Shown: piece after piece, positions 8,844 through 16,625 of the stretch
Layout of the letters: the number at the start of each line of letters is the position of its first letter
Position numbering within the stretch: the first letter of the stretch is position 1
Assembly (NCBI GenBank): GCA_902781705.1
Contig: CACZKE010000021.1
Location: 1-46,687, forward strand
DNA: 46,687 bases
Direction: 5' to 3'
Source: an uncultured Bacteroidia bacterium
Lineage (GTDB): Bacteria; Bacteroidota; Bacteroidia; Bacteroidales; UBA932
Program-made: the position numbers and the translations under genes
Notes under the pieces: model-generated
Databases searched by the model: none
The model's input: only the letters and a program-made list of their open reading frames with translations
What the model was told of the DNA's origin: nothing

Positions 8844-8921
8844 ATTTCTCGACTCCGCCCTTCGGGCTCCGCTCGAAATGACAATTGTCATCTCGACCGA
8901 GCGAAGCGAGTGGAGAGATCT
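8842..8921. repeat. REP/BIME-like inverted pair
   Basis: Two units face each other: AGATTTCTC...TCGAAATGACA, then TGTCATCTCGACC...GAGAGATCT. Each has a small internal hairpin (for example CCGCCCTTCGGG). Related units occur at 24698-24806, 27504-27560, 36638-36752 and 44159-44262. The first two bases overlap the araB stop codon TAG. Confidence 0.85.
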
Positions 8922-8926
8922 GAAAA

Positions 8927-8960
8927 ACGAAGAGGTGCACCATAGAGTGCACCTCTTCGT
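8927..8960. terminator. bidirectional hairpin terminator
   Basis: A 14-bp perfect stem (ACGAAGAGGTGCAC / GTGCACCTCTTCGT) with loop CATAGA lies between the convergent araB and ROK kinase genes. AAAAA precedes it on the plus strand, giving U5 on the minus-strand transcript. Confidence 0.75.
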
Positions 8961-8988
8961 CGTCATGGCCGGCTCGACCGGCCATCTC

Positions 8989-9948
8989 TTACAGTTCCCA
9001 GGCGAGGGCGGAGGCGCCGAGGATGGCGGCGTCGGACTCCTTGAGCTGGGAGAAGACGAGCTTCACCTTGCCGCGCCAGAGCGGGATGACGTTCTCGTCC
9101 ATGGACCTGCGGATAGGCTCCTCCAGGAACTCGCGGGCACGGGCCAGGCCGCCGAAGAGGACGATGGCCTCCGGAGCGGAGAACTCGATGAAGTCCGCGA
9201 ACTTCTCGCCGAGGATACGGCCGGTGTAGTCGAACACGCGGAGGGCGAGTTTGTCGCCTTCCTTCGCCGCCTCATAGACGTTCTTGGACTTGATGTTGTC
9301 CAGGGAACGGAGGAGGGACGGTTCGTCGGTCATGTCCAGCCACTCGCGGGCGGTACGGGCGACGCCGGTCGCGGAGGCATAAGTCTCCAGGCAGCCTTCC
9401 TTGCCGCAGTTGCAGCGACGGCCGTTGTGACGCACGGCGCAGGTGTGACCCAGCTCGCCGGCGAAACCGTCATGGCCATAGACGACCTCACCGTTGATCA
9501 CGATACCGGAACCGACACCGGTGCCGAGGGTGATCATGATAAAGTTCTTCATGCCGCGGGCCGCGCCGTAGGTCATTTCGCCCATGGCGGCGGCGTTCGC
9601 GTCGTTCGTAAGGGAGACGGGGATACCGTTCATCTGCTCCTGGAGCATCTTGGCGAAGGGGATGTTGCCGCCCTTGGCCCATACGAGGTTCACGGCGTTC
9701 TCGACGACGCCGGTGTAGAAGTTACCGTTCGGGATGCCGACTCCGATGCCGCGGATGCAGCCCTCGGCGCCCGCCTCGGTGATGATGCGGTTCAGGGCCT
9801 CCGCCAGGGCAGCGACGAACTGGTCCGCGCTCCCCGTATTCTCGGAACTGATGACGGTCTGGGCGACGATGTTGCCGCGGGCGTCCACGACGCCGCACTT
9901 GGCGGTCTGTCCGCCTACGTCGATACCGATTACTAAGTCTTGTGCCAT
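8989..9948 (-). CDS. ROK-family sugar kinase (glucokinase-like)
   Basis: A 319-residue cytoplasmic ROK kinase predicted to phosphorylate glucose or a related hexose. The N-terminal phosphate loop IDVGGQTAKCGVVD, catalytic base in LTNDANAAAMGE, GTGVGSGIVINGE and the zinc site GHTCAVRHNGRRCNCGKEGC followed by LE are all visible. There is no N-terminal helix-turn-helix, so it is an enzyme rather than a ROK repressor. It is second in a two-gene operon, six bases after an MFS hexose-type transporter, a common pairing in Bacteroidota. Fructokinase, mannokinase or N-acetylglucosamine kinase activity cannot be excluded. Confidence 0.9.
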   Translation of the reverse strand: MAQDLVIGIDVGGQTAKCGVVDARGNIVAQTVISSENTGSADQFVAALAEALNRIITEAGAEGCIRGIGVGIPNGNFYTGVVENAVNLVWAKGGNIPFAKMLQEQMNGIPVSLTNDANAAAMGEMTYGAARGMKNFIMITLGTGVGSGIVINGEVVYGHDGFAGELGHTCAVRHNGRRCNCGKEGCLETYASATGVARTAREWLDMTDEPSLLRSLDNIKSKNVYEAAKEGDKLALRVFDYTGRILGEKFADFIEFSAPEAIVLFGGLARAREFLEEPIRRSMDENVIPLWRGKVKLVFSQLKESDAAILGASALAWEL

Positions 9949-9954
9949 ATCTGA

Positions 9955-11244
9955 TTAGTCAACAGGGATGTCTTTGTTCACGTTCTTGGAGCCGGAGACG
10001 GCGTAGTAGAGCAGGTAAGCCAGCATCGCGACGACGAGCCAGTAGCTGTTCATGTAGCCGACACCCTTGGCGAGGTATTCCTGGATGAGTGGCATGATAC
10101 CGCCGCCGACGACCAGCATCATGAAGATACCGGAAGCGGACTCGGTGTACTTGCCGAGGCCTTCGACCGCCAGGTTGAAGATGGCGCCCCACATCACGGA
10201 GGTGCACAGACCGCAGAGCACGAGGAACAGGCAGCTCAGCGGGACGCGGAACATCGCGAAACCGTCGGCGGCGCTGTAGCCGGGCATGTTCACGGTGACG
10301 GACTTCGGGGTGAAGATGGCGGCGATGACGAGGATGATCGCAACGGCGCTCACGACAGTCATCTGGGTGCGGGTGGAGACCTTGCCGGAGATGAGCGTGG
10401 AGGAGAAACGGCCCACCATCATGAGCAGCCAGTACACGGCCGCGATCGCGCCGCCGATGGCAGCACCGTTCACGGCGATGCCGGCGCCCTTGGCGGAAGC
10501 ATCGGACAGGAAGAAGTTCACCTGCGCGGGGATGCCGATCTCGATGCCCACATAGAAGAAGATGGCGAGGGCGCCGAGGACGAAATGACGGAAATTCCAG
10601 GCGCTGTGCTCATAGACGGTGGTCTTGCGCTCCTGCGCCGGCTCCGGGATCTTCACCAGGGAGATGATGACGAAGGCGATGGCGAAGACGGCCATGGCGA
10701 TGAACAGCAGCGGAGCCACGTCGGACATCGCGGTCTTGTCGGTGACCGTGCCGATGAGGACGCCCACCAGCAGCGGAGTGAGGGTACCGGTGAGGGAGTT
10801 CAGGGTACCGCCGATCTGGATATACTGGTTGCCCTTGTTGCCGCCGCCGCCGAGGAGGTTCAGCATCGGGTTCACCACGGTGTTGAGCATGCACACGCAG
10901 AAGCCGCACACGAATGCACCGAGGAGGTACACGTAAATGGCGCTGCCGCCCAGGAAACTGCGGCTGGAAAGCCACTGGATGCAGATGCCCACGAAACCGG
11001 TCGCCAGGGCGATGAGGGTGGTCTTCTTGTAGCCCACCTTAAGGAGCATCTTGCCCGCCGGGATACCCATGAACAGGTAGGCGGCGAAGTTCATCATGTT
11101 GCCCATCATGCCGGCCCAGCTGTACTGGCCCTTCCAGATGTTGCCGAACGGGGCGGCCATGTTGGTCACGAAGGAGATCATCGCGAAGATGAAGCACATC
11201 GTGATGATGGCCACCAGATTGGTGTTTTTCTTGGTTTCAGTCAT
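9955..11244 (-). CDS. MFS sugar transporter (FucP/GluP-like)
   Basis: A 429-residue inner-membrane permease with 12 predicted helices, of the FHS/FucP-type sugar:H+ symporters. Typical features are an N-terminal MCFIFAMISFVTNMAAPFGN, the GMMGNMMNFAAYLFMGIPAG segment in helix 2, LNTVVNPMLNLLGG in the first half and a C-terminal GLGKYTESASGIFMMLVVGGGIMPLIQ. Members import glucose/galactose or fucose. The adjacent ROK kinase six bases downstream suggests a phosphorylatable hexose such as glucose. A promoter box is at 11305-11298, giving a leader of about 50 bases. Confidence 0.88.
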   Translation of the reverse strand: MTETKKNTNLVAIITMCFIFAMISFVTNMAAPFGNIWKGQYSWAGMMGNMMNFAAYLFMGIPAGKMLLKVGYKKTTLIALATGFVGICIQWLSSRSFLGGSAIYVYLLGAFVCGFCVCMLNTVVNPMLNLLGGGGNKGNQYIQIGGTLNSLTGTLTPLLVGVLIGTVTDKTAMSDVAPLLFIAMAVFAIAFVIISLVKIPEPAQERKTTVYEHSAWNFRHFVLGALAIFFYVGIEIGIPAQVNFFLSDASAKGAGIAVNGAAIGGAIAAVYWLLMMVGRFSSTLISGKVSTRTQMTVVSAVAIILVIAAIFTPKSVTVNMPGYSAADGFAMFRVPLSCLFLVLCGLCTSVMWGAIFNLAVEGLGKYTESASGIFMMLVVGGGIMPLIQEYLAKGVGYMNSYWLVVAMLAYLLYYAVSGSKNVNKDIPVD

Positions 11245-11297
11245 GTCGTTTTGTGTTTTTATGGATGATTATTGACTTCAATTCCTCAAAAATCTCT

Positions 11298-11305
11298 CAA
11301 AGATA
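11298..11305 (-). promoter_or_regulatory. -7 box (TATCTTTG) of MFS-ROK operon
   Basis: A minus-strand TAnnTTTG match lies 53 bases before ATG 11244, in the AT-rich gap behind the DUF6377 gene. Confidence 0.6.
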
Positions 11306-11354
11306 AATATTTTTCACAACTTTTCATACACACGCGCCTTTCAAAGCAAGGAAT

Positions 11355-12980
11355 CTACTCGATGGCCCGGACGGCATCTTCGAAAAGTTCGCGGTCCCCG
11401 CGGGCTTTGTTCTTGATCTTCGCCCGGTAGTTGTACACCGTGTTCGCGCTGTAGTGGAGCAGGGAGGCGATCCGGGAAGATTCCGTGATGCCCAGTTTGA
11501 TGAGGGCGAAGACACGGAGTTCGGGGGTGAGGATGTCGTCTCCCTTGGGAAGGATGGCCTCGCCGTCGGCAAGGAGGGCGTTGAACTCCTCCACGAAGTC
11601 CGGATAGAGGTTGACGAAGGTCTTGTCGAACATCTCGTTGAACTCGCGGATATCCTCCTCGATGGGCGGCAGGGCTTCGATCTCCTCGATGAGATACTTG
11701 TCGTTGCCACGGCGTATATACTTGAGTACGTGGTTCTTATATTGACGGGTGGTGGATATGTTCTCCGACAGGTTCTGGAGGAACAGGGCGATGTACTCCT
11801 GCCGGACCTTGTTGGACTCCTGGAGTTCGCCGTTCAGGGACTGGAGTTGTTCGTTCACGTCCTGGAGCGTCTGGTTCCGGCGTTCCACGCGGGCCTTTTC
11901 CGCTTCCAGTTCCTCCCGGGTACGTTCCAGCGCCCGCTGGCGGCGGGCCAGGTGGAACTGGGCCAGGCCCAGGGCGAGCAGCAGCAGACCGGCGATGGCG
12001 ATCAGGGCCCACATCACCCGCTTGCTGCGGGCGTTCCTGGCCGCATAGGCCTGCTCCAGGGAAGGGAAGAACTGGGCGATCTGCCAGGGACGGAGTTTGC
12101 CGCCGAAGAAAAGGGCGTCGGGCATTCCGTGATCCGCCGCATACCGGAAAGCACGGACGATGTCTCCGCGCTGGTACAGCCTTTCCGCCAGGTCATTCAG
12201 GGACGCATAGTCCTTGTTGGCGCACATCACGTCCGCAATGGCCGAGCGGGCCAGCCAGGCGATCTCCTCGTCCGGATCTTCCTGATAGGTGGACACGAAG
12301 AAGGCGGCGCGGGCATACTGGCGGGAGTTCGGCTCCGTCACTTCCAGGGCCTTCAGGGCATACTCCCGGGCCTTTTCCCGGTCCCGGTCGACCTCGGCCT
12401 GCACCCGGTGCTGGTCGAACCACTCGTAGGTTCCCTCCTCCAGGTACGGGAGCATCGAAATGCGGTACATGTCCCGCTTCTGCCAATACTGCGCGTTGTT
12501 GGAAGAATAGGCGGCCAACTCGCCGTACAGGTAGTTGGAGACCTCGAAGTACGGGTACTCCAGCCCGGCGGGGATCTCTTCCAGCCGGTAAGGTGCCAGC
12601 AGGTCCAGCGCATCGGAATGATAGCCGGCCATCGCATACTCCCGCGCCAGGGCGAATTCCGTCTCCGCCAGCCGGTACGCATCCTGGAGGTCCCGGGCGA
12701 TCTGCCGGTTCCGCTCCAGATGCACCACCGTGGAGTCCATGCTGTAGGAAGCGAACTCGGAGGCGAGTTTCTTGCGGATTTCGTATTCCTGTTCGGGCGT
12801 ATTCTTCCCGGCAAGCATCTGCCGGAGCACGTCCGTCCGCTGCAGGAAATAGCCCTCGTAGGTGGAAGCGTTCTCCAAGGCCGCATCCAGCTCCCGCAGG
12901 AGCCGCTGCGTCGGCTCCTTCGCCGCAAGTATGGTCGACAGGCCCAGCATCAGGGCCCAGGTCACTAGTTTCCGTGTCAT
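11355..12980 (-). CDS. DUF6377 membrane-bound regulator
   Basis: A 541-residue protein with signal peptide (1-20), a periplasmic helical region of TPR-like repeats (about 21-315), one transmembrane helix (321-345, VMWALIAIAGLLLLALGLA), a cytoplasmic coiled coil (345-395) and a C-terminal LuxR-like helix-turn-helix (485-525, LTPELRVFALIKLGITESSR and ASLLHYSANTVYNYRAKIKN). This order is that of the DUF6377 proteins of Bacteroidota, thought to be transmembrane transcription factors. It directly follows the susCD-GH30 operon on the same strand, so it is the best candidate regulator of that locus. I chose ATG 12980 because the signal peptide starts there; a TATCTTTG box lies six bases upstream. 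The hairpin at 13043-13076 separates it from the PUL operon. Confidence 0.85.
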   Translation of the reverse strand: MTRKLVTWALMLGLSTILAAKEPTQRLLRELDAALENASTYEGYFLQRTDVLRQMLAGKNTPEQEYEIRKKLASEFASYSMDSTVVHLERNRQIARDLQDAYRLAETEFALAREYAMAGYHSDALDLLAPYRLEEIPAGLEYPYFEVSNYLYGELAAYSSNNAQYWQKRDMYRISMLPYLEEGTYEWFDQHRVQAEVDRDREKAREYALKALEVTEPNSRQYARAAFFVSTYQEDPDEEIAWLARSAIADVMCANKDYASLNDLAERLYQRGDIVRAFRYAADHGMPDALFFGGKLRPWQIAQFFPSLEQAYAARNARSKRVMWALIAIAGLLLLALGLAQFHLARRQRALERTREELEAEKARVERRNQTLQDVNEQLQSLNGELQESNKVRQEYIALFLQNLSENISTTRQYKNHVLKYIRRGNDKYLIEEIEALPPIEEDIREFNEMFDKTFVNLYPDFVEEFNALLADGEAILPKGDDILTPELRVFALIKLGITESSRIASLLHYSANTVYNYRAKIKNKARGDRELFEDAVRAIE

Positions 12981-12986
12981 AACTTG

Positions 12987-12994
12987 CAAAGATA
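12987..12994 (-). promoter_or_regulatory. -7 box (TATCTTTG) of DUF6377 gene
   Basis: A TAnnTTTG match ending six bases before ATG 12980, implying a near-leaderless mRNA. Confidence 0.55.
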
Positions 12995-13042
12995 CGCATT
13001 TTTTTCGTGCCACCTAACCCCTTGCCAGTAAGTGCTTTACAC

Positions 13043-13076
13043 AAAGTTCCCTGGGGGAATTCCCCCAGGGAACTTT
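13043..13076. terminator. 34-bp perfect palindrome, likely PUL terminator
   Basis: AAAGTTCCCTGGGGGAA and its exact complement form a gap-free palindrome 38 bases past the end of the PUL operon. The U-tract is weak on both strands (CTTT GTG on minus), so a protein-binding site is an alternative. Confidence 0.6.
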
Positions 13077-13113
13077 ACGTAAATCAATGATAATCAGATA
13101 GATGTCCGATACG

Positions 13114-15108
13114 CTACAGCTTCTCGAAGGTGATCTTCTCCTTGCCGGCGGTGATGGAGTTGCCGTCGATGGTGCAGCCGGTGAAGTCCACGGTCATCCG
13201 GTAGGTGGCGCCTTCCTCGAGGGTGCCGACGAGGTTCAGGTTGCCGTCGCTCCCCTGGCTCATGTGCTCGGCGGCGTTGCCGTCGATGGCGATCTCCTTG
13301 GAGGACTCGCCGCCCCAGCCGTCCTGGAAGAAGAACTTGAAGTTGGCGTAGTCGATCCGCCAGCGGCCGCCGATGGTGCTGTCTTTCTCGCCCACGGCCT
13401 TGCCGGTCATCTGGAAGACGCCGTCGGAGACCTGCGCGAGCTGGTAGCCGCCGGCGCCCGGCCAGCCGACCTGGCCGCCGTCCATCTGGACGGAGGCGAT
13501 GCCCCAGCCCTGCACGTACAGGCCGCCCTCGGCGAGGTTCGCCCGGGCGCCGGCGCCGTTCACGCGGTGCGCGCGGCCCACCTTGATTCCCTTGTCCAGG
13601 GTCACGACGTAGTCGCCGTCCACGGCGTTCCACTTGCCACCGGCCACGAAGTCCGGATCGAACCACCAGGAAGCGAGGTCGTCGATGCCCTTCACGGAGA
13701 GGGCGTCGCCCTTCTTCAGGGACACCTTGCCGGCATACTCGTTGGCGCTCAGCATCTCAAGCTCGACCCCGTTCACGGAGATCTTGTCAGACTCGACTTC
13801 CTGCTGGCCCACCTTCTCGACCTTGAGCACGGCCGCGGAAACGCCGCCGGTCAGGTCCAGGGTGAAGCGGTACACGCCGCCCATCTCGATGGACTGGCCC
13901 TCCAGGAGGTGGATGTTGCCGTCGGTTTCGCCCGCATAGGCGATGTCGCTCACCACGGACGCGTAGGAACCGCCGCCAAACTCGCCGCCCCAGCCCTTCT
14001 GGTGGAACAGCTTGACATTCAGGTTGTCACCAGTCTTGAGCGAGGTGCCGCCCACGAAGGTGATCTGGTGGATGCCCGGCTCGACCTCGGCGAGGCACAG
14101 GCCCAGGCCCGTGTTCCAGGAGGCGGAGAAGATGCCCGGCTTGCCGTACCCGTCGCCGATCAGCCACACGGCGTTGCCGTTGGAGAGTGTCGCGTACGCG
14201 TCGGCGGAGACCATCTTCTCCACGAGGAAGAATTTGCTTCCCATCTGGATCGTCACCTTGTACAGGCCGTCCACGGCGTTGAACTTGAAGTCCTCGGTGA
14301 ACCAGTCGGGATCCAGCGTAAAGTCATCGAAACCAGGCGCATAGCCCTCGATGACCATGTCGTCGCCCTTGTGCAGGTTCACGACGGCGGCATAGTTCTG
14401 CTTGTCGATCATCACGGCCTCCGTGCCGTTCACGGTAAGCTTCACGAACGGGGCGGCCGCCCAGGTCTGAGTGTTGAAGGAAATCTCGTAGGTGCCCGCG
14501 ACGCCGTTGGAGAACGGGATCGGAGTGGCGCCGTTCAGCTCCACGCCGGAGGCGCCGTAACCGAAGGTGAGCTTCCGGCCGGCCCCGTCATAGGGGGCGG
14601 TCTCGATGAACGCATCGACGGAAGCGTCGAAGTCGCCGGTCACCGCGTAGGTGAATTCTTCGCCGGTGGGCTCCATCTTGTACTCGGTGCCCGAGACGGT
14701 CTTCAGGGTGAGGTACTCGAAGTCCGGGCGGGAAACGCGCACGTCCTTCTCCTCGGTGGTCACGCCGAACTGGATGTTCTGCGAGGTGAACACGGCCGTC
14801 GCGACGCCGTCGGGAACGTCCTTGTAGAACGGAACCAGGAGGCGTCCCTCATACGAACCGTTGGTCTTCGTACGGATGGTCGTGTCGGCCACGACCGTCT
14901 CGTCGAACTTGAGCTGGACCTTCAGGGTGGAGAGGGCGATTTCGTCCTGGAGGTTCACGGAGAACACGAAGTCGGACCCCATCAGCGCCGCCGCGTCGCA
15001 GGTAACCGTCTGCACGGGGCCCTTGTCGGTAGTGAGGAACTCCGGTTCCTTCTGCTGGCAGGCCATGAGCGCCACGGCCGCCAAAGTCATATATACAAAC
15101 TTTTTCAT
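13114..15108 (-). CDS. surface glycan-binding lipoprotein (SusE/F-position SGBP)
   Basis: A 664-residue lipoprotein (lipobox ALMAC, Cys17) in the SusE/F position of the locus, predicted to bind the glycan at the outer surface. After an Ig-like N-terminal part (about 20-215) come two tandem homologous modules, about 222-437 and 441-664. Each begins with an (L/I)(T/S)VNG strand, has D(P)DxFxxxxKxNAVDG in the middle and ends with a GWGGE loop followed by DGN(I/L)xL and a Y-R strand. The aromatic-rich WGGE loops are plausible ligand sites. I do not recognise a named CBM; DUF5121-like modules of Bacteroides SGBPs are the likely relatives. It starts four bases after the GH30 stop. ATG 15108 is chosen for the signal peptide. 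Confidence 0.82.
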   Translation of the reverse strand: MKKFVYMTLAAVALMACQQKEPEFLTTDKGPVQTVTCDAAALMGSDFVFSVNLQDEIALSTLKVQLKFDETVVADTTIRTKTNGSYEGRLLVPFYKDVPDGVATAVFTSQNIQFGVTTEEKDVRVSRPDFEYLTLKTVSGTEYKMEPTGEEFTYAVTGDFDASVDAFIETAPYDGAGRKLTFGYGASGVELNGATPIPFSNGVAGTYEISFNTQTWAAAPFVKLTVNGTEAVMIDKQNYAAVVNLHKGDDMVIEGYAPGFDDFTLDPDWFTEDFKFNAVDGLYKVTIQMGSKFFLVEKMVSADAYATLSNGNAVWLIGDGYGKPGIFSASWNTGLGLCLAEVEPGIHQITFVGGTSLKTGDNLNVKLFHQKGWGGEFGGGSYASVVSDIAYAGETDGNIHLLEGQSIEMGGVYRFTLDLTGGVSAAVLKVEKVGQQEVESDKISVNGVELEMLSANEYAGKVSLKKGDALSVKGIDDLASWWFDPDFVAGGKWNAVDGDYVVTLDKGIKVGRAHRVNGAGARANLAEGGLYVQGWGIASVQMDGGQVGWPGAGGYQLAQVSDGVFQMTGKAVGEKDSTIGGRWRIDYANFKFFFQDGWGGESSKEIAIDGNAAEHMSQGSDGNLNLVGTLEEGATYRMTVDFTGCTIDGNSITAGKEKITFEKL

Positions 15109-15112
15109 ACGA

Positions 15113-16624
15113 TCAGTCTTTCCAAGTTGCTGAAACAACGGCCTGGGCCGGAACATCGACAGTCACCGAATGGGCGTCGGTGGCGAAGACGAACTGCTGC
15201 GCGGAAGCGCTCTCGTTCAGGATGAGGACACCGTAGGACTGGTCTGGGTTGCGGAAGGCCAGGTAGGTCACGCCGCTGGCGGTGTGTCCCTTGGTGCCGA
15301 TGCGGACGGCGCCGGGCTTCACGGCCACGGACGCATGGACGATGTCATACCAGTGGGACTTGCGGTCCACGGTCTTGAGGGCGTAGGAACCATGGTCGAT
15401 GGACACGGCCCCGTAGCAGGTACTGCAGCCGCCCGGACGGAAAGGCTTGCCCTCGTCGTCCAGCATGAGGTTCCACAGGGTGACGCCCTTGCCGTAGCGC
15501 TTCAGGGTGCCCAGCACGATGTCGCGGAAATCCTCCTGGAACTGGGCGCCGAAGCCCTTCCCGTAATTCCAGGTGCCGATGGACGCCTCCGTGAACCAGA
15601 TGCCCTTTTCGGGGGCCGCCTGGTGGATCTTGTCCAGTTCGGAGACACTGCCGCCGTAGTTGTGCCAGGCGGAGCCGGCCGCATACTTGGCGGCGGCCGC
15701 GTCGGCATAGATATTCAGCGGATAGTCCCGCTGGTCGGCCTTGCCGTCGTAGTTGTAGTTGTGGTCGAACAGCAGGATCTGCGTCTTCAGGCCGGCTTTC
15801 TCGAAGGCCGGGCCGACGACTTTCAGGAAGTCGCGCTGGTCCTCCCAGGGCATGTACAGGGACATGGAGTTGCCGTGGTTCAGCGGCTCGTTCTGGAGCG
15901 TGACGCCCATCACCTTGTAGCCGCGGCTTTCCATCTCCTTCACCCACATCACGAAATACTGCGCATAATCCGCATAGTACTTCGGATTCAGGCGTCCGGA
16001 GGTCCAACTGTTGAAGGCGGCGCCGGTACCGGCGACATCCATCTTCATCCAGCGCGGGCAACTCCACGGGGAGCCGATGATCTGCACGGCCGGGTTGATC
16101 TTGTAGATCTCGTCCAGGATCGGGAACAGGAACTGCTTCTCGCTCTCGTGGACGGCGAAATTCGCGATCCCTTCCTTGTCGCACCAGGTGTACTCGTCCA
16201 TCGAGAAGTCGGACCCGCCGATGCAAACGCGGATCAGGGAAGACCCGGCGCCCTCGGTGGGGCTGAACAGTTCCTTCAGGAGGGCGGTCCGATCGGAAGC
16301 GCTCATCCTCAGGAGGTTATAGCAGGAGGCCTGCGTTACGGCAAGGCCGAAGCCATCCACCGTCTGGAAGGTCTCGTCCGTGAAGCGGACGGCATTGGGA
16401 GACATCGTGGAGGCCTTTCCGAAGGCCACACCCTTCTTCTCGAAGTCGCGGGTCTTGTCGAAGGTCGTGGTCCACAGGGTGGCGTCCGCCGTCTCGACCG
16501 CCGGTCCGGGCGCAGGCATGGGCGTCGGATCGGGTTCCGGTCCGGGAACCGGGTCTTTCCCCCCGCAAGAGCAGGAGCAAAGGGCGAACAGGCCGACGAT
16601 GGCGTATAAGGATATCTTCTTCAT
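15113..16624 (-). CDS. GH30 glycoside hydrolase (probable endo-beta-1,6-glucanase)
   Basis: A 503-residue surface or periplasmic lipoprotein enzyme. A signal peptide with a Cys cluster (LFALCSCSCGG) leads to a proline-rich linker (residues 25-42) and a (beta/alpha)8 barrel with a beta-sandwich made of both ends, the GH30 layout. The acid/base is Glu246 (TLQNEPLNHG) and the nucleophile Glu346 (WFTEASIGTWNYG). The glucosylceramidase/beta-1,6-glucanase signature FGLAVTQASCYNLLRMS is also present, consistent with subfamily GH30_3. In B. thetaiotaomicron BT3312, a GH30_3 beta-1,6-glucanase, lies in a similarly ordered locus. Glucosylceramidase or beta-xylosidase activity is less likely given susCD. 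Start ATG 16624 is one base after the susD stop. Confidence 0.88.
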   Translation of the reverse strand: MKKISLYAIVGLFALCSCSCGGKDPVPGPEPDPTPMPAPGPAVETADATLWTTTFDKTRDFEKKGVAFGKASTMSPNAVRFTDETFQTVDGFGLAVTQASCYNLLRMSASDRTALLKELFSPTEGAGSSLIRVCIGGSDFSMDEYTWCDKEGIANFAVHESEKQFLFPILDEIYKINPAVQIIGSPWSCPRWMKMDVAGTGAAFNSWTSGRLNPKYYADYAQYFVMWVKEMESRGYKVMGVTLQNEPLNHGNSMSLYMPWEDQRDFLKVVGPAFEKAGLKTQILLFDHNYNYDGKADQRDYPLNIYADAAAAKYAAGSAWHNYGGSVSELDKIHQAAPEKGIWFTEASIGTWNYGKGFGAQFQEDFRDIVLGTLKRYGKGVTLWNLMLDDEGKPFRPGGCSTCYGAVSIDHGSYALKTVDRKSHWYDIVHASVAVKPGAVRIGTKGHTASGVTYLAFRNPDQSYGVLILNESASAQQFVFATDAHSVTVDVPAQAVVSATWKD

Positions 16625-16625
16625 A

